Assembly: GCF_947501785.1 (NCBI RefSeq)
Contig: NZ_CANMXB010000001.1
Span: 2,065,048 to 2,129,047 of the forward strand
Origin: an uncultured Litoreibacter sp.
GTDB taxonomy: Bacteria > Pseudomonadota > Alphaproteobacteria > Rhodobacterales > Rhodobacteraceae
DNA length: 64,000 nucleotides
Direction: 5' to 3'
Of the stretch, positions 15,567 through 24,238 are shown piece by piece; positions within the stretch are counted from its first letter, which is position 1, and each line of letters starts with the position of its first letter. The position numbers and the translations under genes are program-made. The notes beneath the pieces were generated by a model. It had not been told where the DNA came from. It saw only the letters and a list, made by a program, of their open reading frames with translations, and ran no database searches.

Positions 15567-17464
15567 ACCGTAGCATTGGCGTTTGCTACTACCCCGAACA
15601 CTGGCCCGAAGATATCTGGGAACAAGATGCCGCCGACATGGCCAAGGCCGGCCTAACTTGGGTGCGGATCGGGGAATTTGCCTGGTCCAGAATGGAACCG
15701 GAGCCTGGCGACCTGCAACTTGAGTGGCTGGACCGCAGTATCGCCATTCTGGGTGAGGCCGGGCTGAAGGTTGTCTTGGGGACACCGACAGCGACGCCTC
15801 CACGCTGGATGGTTGAAAAACATCCCGACATGTTCGCGGTAGATGAGACCGGCAATATCCGAGGCTTTGGGTCGCGCAGGCATTATTGTTTCAGTCACGA
15901 AGGCTACAGGGCTGAGAGCCGGCGCATCACCGAGATTTTGGCGCAGCGCTATGGCGCAAACCCGTATGTCGCCGCGTGGCAAACCGACAATGAATATGGC
16001 TGCCACGACACCACACTGTCATACTCAGATGCAGCGCAGGCGGCGTTTCGGGACTGGCTTGCGCAAAAGTATCAATCGACCGATGCGTTGAACCGAGCCT
16101 GGGGCAATATCTTCTGGTCGATGGAGTACGACACGTTCGACCAAATTGGCCTTCCCAACCTGACAGTCACAGAACCCAATCCATCCCATGCGCTTGCATT
16201 CAGACGATTTAGCTCTGATCAAGTCGCGGCTTTCAACCTTGAACAGGTGCGGATCATCAAAGCGCATTCTGACGCCCCGATCCTGCACAACTACATGGGT
16301 CGGATCACCGATTTTGATCACTTTGCGGTCGGCGCGGACCTCGATATCGCGTCTTGGGACAGCTACCCGCTGGGCTTCCTTGAGGACCGCATGGAAGACG
16401 GCGATGCCCACAAACGCACTTATGCACAGCAGGGCGACCCTGATTTTCAGGCTTTCCACCATGATCTCTACCGTGCCGTCGGACGCGGCCGCTGGTGGAT
16501 CATGGAGCAGCAACCTGGCCCGGTGAATTGGGCCCCGGTCAACCCCGCCCCCCTTCCAGGCATGTGCCGCCTTTGGGCGTGGGAAGCTTTTGCACACGGC
16601 GCTGAGGCGGTGTGCTATTTCCGCTGGCGGCAAGCCCCATTTGCGCAGGAACAGATGCATGCTGGCCTTCTGAGGCCAGACCGTTCCCCTGCACCCGCTT
16701 TGGCAGAGGCGAGCCAGGTCGCCGAAGAAATAGCGCAGCTGCCGGATGTGTCGACTGCCAAGGCACAAGTCGGGCTGGTCTTTGACTACGCATCAGCTTG
16801 GGCGTGGGACGTTCAGCCGCAAGGGGCCGGTTTCGACTACTTCCGGCTTGTATTCGAGTATTATCGGGGGTTGCGCAAACTCGGCCTTGATATCGACATT
16901 CTGCCGCCTGATTGCGCTGACCTGTCCCCCTACAAGCTGGTCTTGGCCCCTGGGGTTCTAACGCTTTCGGACGCGTTGCTCGGTGCGCTCAATACTTTTG
17001 ATGGCGTCGCGCTAATCGGCCCGCGCAGCAACACCAAAACAGAAGAGCTTACTATCCCAACCCCGCTTCCACCAAACCTGCCTGGGCTTGATGCGACCAT
17101 CACCCATACCGAAACCTTCCGGGCCGACATGGAACGCTCCCTGGAAAGCAGCGGCGCAATCAGGCATTTGCAAGAACATTTGGAAGGCTCGGCGACGATA
17201 TTGGATCAGACTGCTGAAGGTGTCCCGATTCTGATCGGCAATGATCAGATCCAATATCTCGCCGCATGGCCCGATGAAGCGGCGCTAGGGCGCATCCTGT
17301 CCGCTCTATGCCAGAAACAGGGTATTCAGACGCGACCCGTCTCGGCCGGTCTTCGTATCCGCCGGACTAACACCCACGTCTTCGCGTTTAACTACGGGCT
17401 GGAGCCGGTGAACTTCGATGGCCAAACCATCCAACCTGCGGGCGTCTACTGGACAACAATATAA
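15563..17464 (+). CDS. Beta-galactosidase, GH42 family
   Basis: A 633-residue cytoplasmic GH42 enzyme. An N-terminal TIM barrel begins IGVCYYPEHWPEDIW; acid/base Glu lies in WQTDNEYG (about residue 143), and nucleophile Glu in WIMEQQPGPVNW (about 314). A beta-galactosidase trimerisation domain and a small C-terminal beta domain follow. Length is normal. Its ATG overlaps the lactonase stop, making it the last gene of the galactoside operon. Having both GH36 and GH42 enzymes suggests the importer brings in galactose-containing oligosaccharides of either anomer. Confidence 0.92.
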   Translation: MNRSIGVCYYPEHWPEDIWEQDAADMAKAGLTWVRIGEFAWSRMEPEPGDLQLEWLDRSIAILGEAGLKVVLGTPTATPPRWMVEKHPDMFAVDETGNIRGFGSRRHYCFSHEGYRAESRRITEILAQRYGANPYVAAWQTDNEYGCHDTTLSYSDAAQAAFRDWLAQKYQSTDALNRAWGNIFWSMEYDTFDQIGLPNLTVTEPNPSHALAFRRFSSDQVAAFNLEQVRIIKAHSDAPILHNYMGRITDFDHFAVGADLDIASWDSYPLGFLEDRMEDGDAHKRTYAQQGDPDFQAFHHDLYRAVGRGRWWIMEQQPGPVNWAPVNPAPLPGMCRLWAWEAFAHGAEAVCYFRWRQAPFAQEQMHAGLLRPDRSPAPALAEASQVAEEIAQLPDVSTAKAQVGLVFDYASAWAWDVQPQGAGFDYFRLVFEYYRGLRKLGLDIDILPPDCADLSPYKLVLAPGVLTLSDALLGALNTFDGVALIGPRSNTKTEELTIPTPLPPNLPGLDATITHTETFRADMERSLESSGAIRHLQEHLEGSATILDQTAEGVPILIGNDQIQYLAAWPDEAALGRILSALCQKQGIQTRPVSAGLRIRRTNTHVFAFNYGLEPVNFDGQTIQPAGVYWTTI

Positions 17465-17468
17465 CAAA

Positions 17469-17497
17469 AAACCCGCGAGCCATAGGCCCACGGGTTT
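17469..17497 (-). terminator. Rho-independent terminator of the tRNA gene
   Basis: AAACCCG (17469-17475) pairs with CGGGTTT (17491-17497). Read leftward, the stem is followed by a T-rich stretch (TTTTTTGTTAT), giving a good intrinsic terminator for the minus-strand tRNA. It may also end the rightward galactoside operon, which stops at 17464, though the T-tract on that side is weaker. Confidence 0.75.
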
Positions 17498-17499
17498 GT

Positions 17500-17576
<77 letters not shown>

Positions 17577-17585
17577 AATGGGCGG

Positions 17586-17614
17586 GAGATATGAAAAGCA
17601 GGCGGCAGGGTCAA
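17586..17614 (-). promoter_or_regulatory. Sigma-70 promoter of the tRNA gene
   Basis: On the minus strand TTGACC (complement of 17609-17614) and TATCTC (complement of 17586-17591) are separated by exactly 17 bases, and the -10 box ends 9 bases before the tRNA 5' end at 17576. Confidence 0.65.
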
Positions 17615-17691
17615 GCGGGAATTGGCGTAACACATGCTTGCCTTTTCACTTTGGGACGACAGAGTAGTCGCAAGCCCCAAAGGAGACGAGA

Positions 17692-19104
17692 ATGCAGCTG
17701 CTGGAAACACTCAAACGTATCGTGGGTGATGCGCATGTTTTGACCGGCGACGACGCGGCCCCCTTTGGCAAAGACTGGACCGGCAAATACATTTCCACCC
17801 CTTTGGCCGTAGTGCGTCCGGCCACCACGCAAGAGGTCAGTGCTGTAGTGAAGACCTGCAGCGTCGCTGACGTTCCGATTGTTCCTGTGTCGGGCAATAC
17901 TGGTCTCTCCGGTGGGGCGTACGCGGAAGGTGCGATCATGATTTCGCTGTCTCGTATGAATGCCATCCGTGAAATTCGCCCCGACGCCCGCGTGGCCATT
18001 GTGGACGCGGGTGTTGTGTTGTCCTCCCTCCACGAGGCTGTGGACGCACATGATCTGGTTTTCCCGCTGTTTTTCGGCGCGCGTGGCTCGGCCATGATAG
18101 GCGGGGTTCTGTCTACGAATGCCGGCGGCTCCAACGTGCTGCGATACGGCAATACCCGCGCGTTGTGTTTGGGATTAGAGGTGGTGCTGCCCGACGGCCG
18201 CATCATGGACCTGATGAGCGAACTGCACAAAGACAACACCGGCTACGATCTGAAACACCTGATGATCGGGGCGGAAGGAACGCTTGGTCTGATCACTGCA
18301 GCTGTTTTGAAGCTGAGCCCGAAACCGCTGGCCTATGCGACCGCGATGGTGGCCACACCTGACCTACCCGGGGCGCTTTCGTTACTCAATCAGTTGCAAT
18401 CGGCGACAGGCGGCGCGGTTGAAGCGTTTGAATACATGCCGCGGGCCTATGTCGAGCGTCATATCGCGCGCATTCCAGGCGCGCGTGAGCCGTTTGACGC
18501 CCCCTATGACGTGAATATCCTTGTTGAAGTCGGGGCGACCGCACCACGCGACGCAGACGTACAACCGGATGGCAGCGTGCCGGTGACGAACTATTTGGAA
18601 GAGGTTCTGAGTGGTATGCTTGAGGACGGGACCGTCCTTGATGCGGTGGTGGCCAAATCTGATGGGCAACGCGCCCAGATGTGGGAACGCCGCGAATCCG
18701 CGGCCGAAGTGACGCTGACAACGCCCACTTTGGTGGATAACGACGTCTCTGTACCGGTGGACAAGGTAGGGACCTTCCTCGATCGCATCACCGAGCGTGT
18801 TCAAAAGCTGGATCCCGGCGCGGCGGAATTGACTGTGTCACATCTGGGCGACGGCAACCTTCACTACACTGTCTTCCCAAATCAAACAGACGCGGAACAC
18901 CGCGACCTTATCCGCCAACAAGTTGAAGAGGTGACCCGCGAGCTGGGGGGCAGCTTCTCGGCAGAGCATGGCATCGGGCTGACGAAACTGCCCAGCATGA
19001 CCCGCAACAAGGATGCCGTCAGCATGGATGTTATGCGCCTCATCAAAGCGGCGTTGGACCCAAAGGGCATCATGAACCCCGGCAAGGTCATTCCCAAGGT
19101 GTAA
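17692..19104 (+). CDS. FAD-linked oxidase (D-2-hydroxyacid dehydrogenase type)
   Basis: A 470-residue flavoprotein of the FAD-binding_4 plus FAD-oxidase_C family (GlcD, D-lactate and D-2-hydroxyglutarate dehydrogenases). The PP-loop VPVSGNTGLSGG lies near 63-74, GSAMIGGVLSTNAGG near 131-145, and KHLMIGAEGTLGLIT near 187-201. The C-terminal domain has the HLGDGNLH metal-binding motif and GSFSAEHGIGLTK. No Fe-S domain is fused. The substrate (D-lactate, D-2-hydroxyglutarate or glycolate) cannot be fixed from sequence. It is probably monocistronic, with a hairpin following its stop. Confidence 0.85.
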   Translation: MQLLETLKRIVGDAHVLTGDDAAPFGKDWTGKYISTPLAVVRPATTQEVSAVVKTCSVADVPIVPVSGNTGLSGGAYAEGAIMISLSRMNAIREIRPDARVAIVDAGVVLSSLHEAVDAHDLVFPLFFGARGSAMIGGVLSTNAGGSNVLRYGNTRALCLGLEVVLPDGRIMDLMSELHKDNTGYDLKHLMIGAEGTLGLITAAVLKLSPKPLAYATAMVATPDLPGALSLLNQLQSATGGAVEAFEYMPRAYVERHIARIPGAREPFDAPYDVNILVEVGATAPRDADVQPDGSVPVTNYLEEVLSGMLEDGTVLDAVVAKSDGQRAQMWERRESAAEVTLTTPTLVDNDVSVPVDKVGTFLDRITERVQKLDPGAAELTVSHLGDGNLHYTVFPNQTDAEHRDLIRQQVEEVTRELGGSFSAEHGIGLTKLPSMTRNKDAVSMDVMRLIKAALDPKGIMNPGKVIPKV

Positions 19105-19107
19105 TTT

Positions 19108-19134
19108 GGGCTGGCGCGCCAAAGCGCCCTGCCC
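19108..19134 (+). terminator. Weak hairpin after the FAD oxidase gene
   Basis: GGGC-GGCGC (19108-19117) can pair with GCGCC-GCCC (19124-19134) with one or two mismatches. It lies 4 bases after the stop and has no U-tract, so termination is only possible, not clear. Confidence 0.4.
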
Positions 19135-19147
19135 TTAAAGTTGCACC

Positions 19148-20551
19148 ATGTTGACCCGCTTTCTTTTCGCGCTTTGCGCCGCTTTCGTCCTCTTACTCAA
19201 CCCAGCCTTTGCGCAGGAACAAGCGGCGGAGGCCGACAGTGCGGATGTCGAGGTTACCGACCCCACTGCATCTGTCTCGGTAGAGCCGGTTGCCCGAGAC
19301 GAAGAAATCGAGGAGCGTATCCTCGAAATCCTCCGTGCAACTGGCTGGTTCACAGGGGCGCAGGTGAATGCGACTGACGGTATCGTCTTTCTGGATGGGC
19401 GGGCGATAACGGAAGAGCACAAAATCTGGGCTCGCAACCTGGCCACAAACACCCAAGATGTCGTGGCAGTGGTGAATAGAATAACAGTCACGCAAGAGGT
19501 GAACTGGTCTTTCGCCCCGGCGCTCAAGGAAATCAAGAACGTCACCTTGCGCGCTGCAACGTCCCTGCCGCTGATCATCTTTGCGATCGTCATTCTCCCA
19601 ATCGCGTGGTGGCTATCTGCGACCGTCGCGGGGCTGATGCGCCGGTGGCTGCTTGGCGGCATGGAATCCCCTCTTTTGCGCGACATCTTCTCTCGCATTC
19701 TAGCCCTGCCGATTTTCCTCATTGGTTTGTATGTCGTTTTGCAGGTTGCAGGGTTGACGCAGCTGGCGTTCTCGTTGCTCGGCGGTGCCGGTGTCCTGGG
19801 TATCATCGTCGGTTTCGCATTCCGTGACATCGCGGAGAACTTTCTGGCCTCCCTGCTCTTGTCGATCCGGCGCCCGTTCCGATCCGGTGACTACATTGAT
19901 GTTGGCGGTATGCAGGGGTCGGTTCAGTCCATGAACACCAGGTCCACGGTGTTGTTGTCCTCAGAGGGGAACCATATCCAAATCCCGAACGCCACAATCT
20001 TCAAAAGCACCATCGTCAATTACAGCGCGTCGCCGATCCGGCGCGAAACCATTGAGGTTGGCGTAGGGTATGACGCCTCCATCGCGCGGACGCAGGAAAT
20101 CGTCATGGAGATGCTTGACGCGCATGACGCGGTCATCAAAGAACCGCACCCGATGGTTTTGGTCGACTCTTTGGGAGCGTCAACGGTGAACATCAAATCC
20201 TATTTCTGGATTGATGCGCGCAACTATTCGGTCCTCAAGGTCAAATCGGCCATCCTACGTCAGGTCAAACGCGTACTGACTGAAGAGGGCATCTCGATGC
20301 CGGATGACGCGCGCGAAGTGATCTTCCCGCAAGGTGTGCCGGTGCTGCAGCTTGCCGGTGCGGCTGAGAAGAAAGCGAAGGCCTTGGCCGACCGCGACAT
20401 TCGCGAAAGCGCCGAGGAGAGCGCCTTGGCCGAACCGAGCGTGTCAGATGCCGAAAGCAACCTGACCAACGAACAGACCGAGCTTGAAGTGCTCACATCG
20501 GAAGCCGAAATTCCCGAAAACGACACCGACCTTTTGGCAGAGAAAAGCTAA
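19148..20551 (+). CDS. MscS-family mechanosensitive channel with BON domain
   Basis: A 467-residue membrane channel. It has a cleavable-looking signal peptide (1-23, AFA-QE), then a BON-like periplasmic domain at about 45-115 (EERILEILRATGWF, VFLDGRAITEEHK). Transmembrane helices span about 130-230; the pore-lining helix and MscS beta-domain include LGIIVGFAFRDIAENFLASL and RPFRSGDYIDVGGMQGSV. The C-terminal 80 residues are charged and low-complexity. MscS channels release solutes on hypo-osmotic shock; the BON module probably attaches to membrane or cell wall. The start has no strong Shine-Dalgarno. Confidence 0.85.
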   Translation: MLTRFLFALCAAFVLLLNPAFAQEQAAEADSADVEVTDPTASVSVEPVARDEEIEERILEILRATGWFTGAQVNATDGIVFLDGRAITEEHKIWARNLATNTQDVVAVVNRITVTQEVNWSFAPALKEIKNVTLRAATSLPLIIFAIVILPIAWWLSATVAGLMRRWLLGGMESPLLRDIFSRILALPIFLIGLYVVLQVAGLTQLAFSLLGGAGVLGIIVGFAFRDIAENFLASLLLSIRRPFRSGDYIDVGGMQGSVQSMNTRSTVLLSSEGNHIQIPNATIFKSTIVNYSASPIRRETIEVGVGYDASIARTQEIVMEMLDAHDAVIKEPHPMVLVDSLGASTVNIKSYFWIDARNYSVLKVKSAILRQVKRVLTEEGISMPDDAREVIFPQGVPVLQLAGAAEKKAKALADRDIRESAEESALAEPSVSDAESNLTNEQTELEVLTSEAEIPENDTDLLAEKS

Positions 20552-20583
20552 CGCGGAAGAGAAACCCTTTCTTCATCGGTCAT

Positions 20584-20988
20584 ATGTCTTATGCTTTGGG
20601 TATGCTGAGACCCATCGCCTTTCTGATCCTATTGGCTTGCGCCGCCTGCACCAACCCCCGGGAGGCCTGTATCAGCGACGCCACAAAAGATCTGCGGATC
20701 GTTCAGGGGCTTGTTGCTGACACGCAAGCCACGCTTGAACGTGGCTACGCTATCCAGACGGAAACGCGGACTGTTCTATATACCGACTTCTGCATCGGCA
20801 CTGGGATCAGGAACGGTCATTTCAACTTTTGCAACCGTGCCCAACCTGTGACCAGCCGCACGCCCGTCGCAGTTGATCTTGATATGGAACGGCGAAAGCT
20901 GCGGTCTCTGCAGCGCAAAGAACGTGAGTTGAAAGCCAAATCAGCAAGCGAAATTCAACGCTGCGAATTGGCAAACCCTGTGACTTGA
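20584..20988 (+). CDS. Putative small lipoprotein of unknown function
   Basis: A 134-residue protein with a lipoprotein signal peptide: hydrophobic PIAFLILLACAAC with a lipobox L-A-C-A-A-C, giving lipidated Cys near 21. The mature part has several cysteines (CIS, DFCIGTG, NFCNRA, QRCEL) and a basic, helical C-terminal stretch with RRKLRSLQRKERELKAK. An alternative start is the ATG at 20602, which gives a shorter signal peptide. It lies 32 bases after the MscS gene and may share its transcript. I do not recognise the family. Confidence 0.65.
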   Translation: MSYALGMLRPIAFLILLACAACTNPREACISDATKDLRIVQGLVADTQATLERGYAIQTETRTVLYTDFCIGTGIRNGHFNFCNRAQPVTSRTPVAVDLDMERRKLRSLQRKERELKAKSASEIQRCELANPVT

Positions 20989-21050
20989 TCCGTTGATGCA
21001 GCGCCGTCACGCAATTGGGGCGGAAATGTGGCAACCAAAGCCATCAAGCA

Positions 21051-21087
21051 ACATGTAGTGGTCAAAGCGGCAATAGCCGCTACATGT
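21051..21087. repeat. Nested inverted repeat upstream of the carboxypeptidase gene
   Basis: ACATGTAG (21051-21058) and CTACATGT (21080-21087) are perfect inverted copies, and within them GCGGC (21067-21071) pairs with GCCGC (21076-21080) around an AATA loop. The two pairings share base 21080, so they could be alternative structures. It sits 111-147 bases before the downstream start codon. Confidence 0.5.
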
Positions 21088-21197
21088 ATGATAGCGACAT
21101 CAACACAAACCTCAAACTCCTTGAAACTAAAGTGTTTTCCGAAACGAGCTTCTATGCTACGGTCCCTCAAACGCCGAAAATCGGCAAATAACTATAA

Positions 21198-22640
21198 ATG
21201 GGGGATGCAACGACATCTCCCGAGGCAGAAACGGGCGGTCGCGTGTATCCACGGCTTTTGGAATTGGTCCGAATGGGCCTATGTGTTTTGGCGTTTGCGG
21301 TATCCGCATCGTCAGTGGCAGCTGCGCCTTACGCAGCGATGGTGATGGACGCACGGTCCGGCAAGGTGCTGCACGCACGAAACGCCGACACCAGGCTTCA
21401 TCCGGCATCCTTGACCAAGATGATGACGCTCTACGTCACGTTTGAGGCGATCCGCCGGGGCGAGCTGACGCTTGATACCAAGGTCAAGATTTCTCGCAAG
21501 GCCGCCGCCGAACAACCCTCCAAGCTGGGGTTGAAAGCAGGTCAGCGCATTGCGATCCGGTATCTGATCCGCGCAGCAGCCGTGAAGTCCGCCAATGACG
21601 CGGCCACGGCCTTGGGCGAGGCAGTATCCGGCAGCGAGGCCGCCTTTGCACGCCGCATGACCCGTACCGCCAAGGCGCTGGGCATGACCAACACGACCTT
21701 CAAGAATGCACATGGTCTGACGGAAAGCGGCCATATGTCGACAGCGCGTGACATGACCACGCTTGGGCGTCACATGATTTATGACTACCCGCAATACTAT
21801 AACCTGTTTTCCCGCCAGACGACGCATGCCGGGGTCAAACAGGTGTCCAACACCAACCGTCGCTTCCTGCAGAATTACAAAGGCGCTGACGGGATCAAAA
21901 CCGGTTACACCCGCGCTGCCGGTTTCAACCTTGTGGCATCCGCCGAGAAGGGCAACGAGCGGATCATCGCGACCATGTTTGGCGGCAGCTCAACCGCGGC
22001 GCGGAACGCCCGTGTCGCCGAGTTGCTGGATATGGGGTTCAAACGGGCCCCGTCGAATACCGCATTGCGCAAACCATCTTTGCCAAGCTATCGCGGCGTC
22101 AAAGAAGAGCCGAAAATCATCAAGGTCAAACCAACCATCACCGCCGTGCCCCGCAGCCCACGACCCACCGAACGGCCTGAAGCAGCGCCTTCACCAGAGA
22201 TGTTGCTTGCGGTGGTGAAAGATGTGAATGAGCAGGTGACCTCCGCCCGCGAAGAGGTTCAGGTGGCCAAGGCTGCAAGTGCCCCAACCGTAACGCCGAT
22301 CAAACGTCCCGGTAACCTCGTGACGGCGGCGTTGCAGCCGACCGAAATTGTCCGCAAACCCGCCCAGAGACAAATCATCACCCGGGCGTCCACCTCTGGT
22401 GGGCGACACTGGGGAATTACATTGGGCTATCACACGACACGCCACTCGGCTGAGCGGATGCTGTTGCAGACCGCGTTGCAGGAGATCGAGACCTTGAGCG
22501 ACGCTTTGAGAAAGGTCGCGAACAAGCCCAAAGGGTGGGAAGCGAATTTTGTGGGGATGACCAAGGAACGGGCCAATCTTGCCTGTGCGCGGCTCGAAGC
22601 GCGTGGTCAGCAATGCGAGACCAGAGGGCCCACTGGCTAG
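21198..22640 (+). CDS. D-alanyl-D-alanine carboxypeptidase with SPOR domain (DacA-like)
   Basis: An up to 480-residue periplasmic penicillin-binding protein of peptidase family S11 that trims peptidoglycan pentapeptides. Active-site motifs: SLTK with Ser 71 and Lys 74, SAND near 131, KTG near 235. A Pro-rich linker (about 305-390) leads to a C-terminal SPOR domain (GRHWGITLGYHTTRHSAERM onward, ending ERANLACARLEARGQQC) that targets septal glycan. The start is uncertain. TATAAA directly overlaps the ATG at 21198, so GTG 21243 (giving VYPRLLELVRMGLCVLAFAV, a normal signal peptide) is a good alternative. Confidence 0.88.
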   Translation: MGDATTSPEAETGGRVYPRLLELVRMGLCVLAFAVSASSVAAAPYAAMVMDARSGKVLHARNADTRLHPASLTKMMTLYVTFEAIRRGELTLDTKVKISRKAAAEQPSKLGLKAGQRIAIRYLIRAAAVKSANDAATALGEAVSGSEAAFARRMTRTAKALGMTNTTFKNAHGLTESGHMSTARDMTTLGRHMIYDYPQYYNLFSRQTTHAGVKQVSNTNRRFLQNYKGADGIKTGYTRAAGFNLVASAEKGNERIIATMFGGSSTAARNARVAELLDMGFKRAPSNTALRKPSLPSYRGVKEEPKIIKVKPTITAVPRSPRPTERPEAAPSPEMLLAVVKDVNEQVTSAREEVQVAKAASAPTVTPIKRPGNLVTAALQPTEIVRKPAQRQIITRASTSGGRHWGITLGYHTTRHSAERMLLQTALQEIETLSDALRKVANKPKGWEANFVGMTKERANLACARLEARGQQCETRGPTG

Positions 22641-22645
22641 TCAGC

Positions 22646-24238
22646 TCAAGATTTCAGGTCCAATGCCGCCGCCAGCAGGCGACGGGTGTAATCCGTCTGC
22701 GGCGCGTTGAACACGTCCTGAGCAAGCCCGGTTTCGACCACATCGCCTTGCTTCATCACCATCACCTTGTGGCTCAGCGCACGAACCACTTTCAGGTCGT
22801 GGCTGATGAACAGGTAGGCCAGTTGGTACTTTCTCTGCAGCTCGCGCAAAAGCTCAACGATCTGGACCTGAACGGTCATGTCGAGCGCGGATGTCGGCTC
22901 GTCCAGCACCACCAGTTTGGGGCGCAGGATCATGGCCCGGGCAATCGCAATGCGCTGCCGCTGGCCGCCAGAAAACTCATGCGGATAACGGTGCATCATG
23001 TCGGGTTTCAGCCCGACTTCTTCCATGATCTCCGACACCATCTCGCGCGGGTCGCGACCCGGCGCGGTGCCATGAACGGCCAAACCTTCTGCGATGATCT
23101 GTTCCACCGTCATGCGAGGGCTTAGTGAGCCATAAGGGTCCTGAAACACAATTTGCATATCAGCCCGCAATGCCCGCAGGTCCTTCGACTTCAAACCGTC
23201 AACGCGCCCCGACATGAACGAGATCGGGCCTTCGCTTGAAATCAGCCGCATCACAGCAAGCGCCAGCGTTGTTTTGCCGGAACCGGATTCACCCACAATG
23301 CCAAGCGTCTCGCCCGCCCGTACCGAAATGGTGGCGGCGTTGACGGCCTTCACGTGACCCGTCACGCGACGCAACAACCCTCGGTAGATGGGAAACCAGA
23401 CGCGCAAGTCCTCGGTCGACACGATCTCGGCTGCATCTTGCGGCACAGGGGCCGGTTCACCCGTAGACTCTGCTTCAAGCAACATCCGGGTGTAGGGATG
23501 CTGAGGATTGTCGAAGATTTCTGCTGTGGGGCCCGTCTCCACGATCTCGCCATGCTGCATGACGTAGACGCGGTCGGCAATCTTACGCACCACGCCAAGG
23601 TCATGGGTGATAAACAGCAACCCCATATCCTCGGCGTTTTTGAGGTCTGCCAGAAGTTCAAGAATTTGCGCCTGAATGGTCACGTCCAAAGCGGTCGTCG
23701 GCTCATCTGCAATGAGCAGTTCAGGTCCGTTGGCAAGCGCCATGGCAATCATGATCCGTTGACGCTGCCCACCCGACAGTTGATGCGGATAGGACGACAA
23801 ACGGCTCTCGGCGTTGTGGATGCCGACCTTAGTGAGCAGCTCTATCACACGGTCGCGCGCCTTTTGGCCGGACAAACCTTGGTGCAGAGTCAGGCTTTCG
23901 GTGATTTGCTTTTCCAACGTATGCAGCGGATTCAGGGAGGTCATCGGCTCCTGAAAGATGAAGCTGATATCGTTGCCGCGCACCTGCATCAATTCGCGTT
24001 CCGTCGCGTTGGTCAGGTTGCGATCTTCATAGTGGACCGTACCCTCAACCGTGGCGCTGTCAGGCAGCAGTTGAACGGTGGACAGCGCCGATACGGATTT
24101 GCCTGACCCGGACTCGCCCACAAGCGCAACGGTTTCCCCTTTGTCGACATAGAAGCTGACGCCTTTCACGGCATGGGTTGTCGCCCCGTCTTGGCGAAAA
24201 CTCACCTTGAGGTCCTTCACGTCCAGCAACCGCGTCAT
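22646..24238 (-). CDS. yejF: Peptide ABC transporter ATPase YejF (fused duplicate)
   Basis: A 530-residue ATPase carrying two complete nucleotide-binding domains in one chain, as in YejF. Domain 1: Walker A GESGSGKS near 40, LSGGQRQR signature, LLIADEPTTALD. Domain 2: GESGSGKTT near 317, FSGGQRQR, LVVLDEPTSALD. Oligopeptide-transporter C-terminal stretches follow each domain (PQHPYTRMLL; PQTDYTRRLL). It powers the YejABEF importer. Its start overlaps the yejE stop by 4 bases, and it converges on the dacA-like gene with only 5 bases between stops. Confidence 0.92.
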   Translation of the reverse strand: MTRLLDVKDLKVSFRQDGATTHAVKGVSFYVDKGETVALVGESGSGKSVSALSTVQLLPDSATVEGTVHYEDRNLTNATERELMQVRGNDISFIFQEPMTSLNPLHTLEKQITESLTLHQGLSGQKARDRVIELLTKVGIHNAESRLSSYPHQLSGGQRQRIMIAMALANGPELLIADEPTTALDVTIQAQILELLADLKNAEDMGLLFITHDLGVVRKIADRVYVMQHGEIVETGPTAEIFDNPQHPYTRMLLEAESTGEPAPVPQDAAEIVSTEDLRVWFPIYRGLLRRVTGHVKAVNAATISVRAGETLGIVGESGSGKTTLALAVMRLISSEGPISFMSGRVDGLKSKDLRALRADMQIVFQDPYGSLSPRMTVEQIIAEGLAVHGTAPGRDPREMVSEIMEEVGLKPDMMHRYPHEFSGGQRQRIAIARAMILRPKLVVLDEPTSALDMTVQVQIVELLRELQRKYQLAYLFISHDLKVVRALSHKVMVMKQGDVVETGLAQDVFNAPQTDYTRRLLAAALDLKS

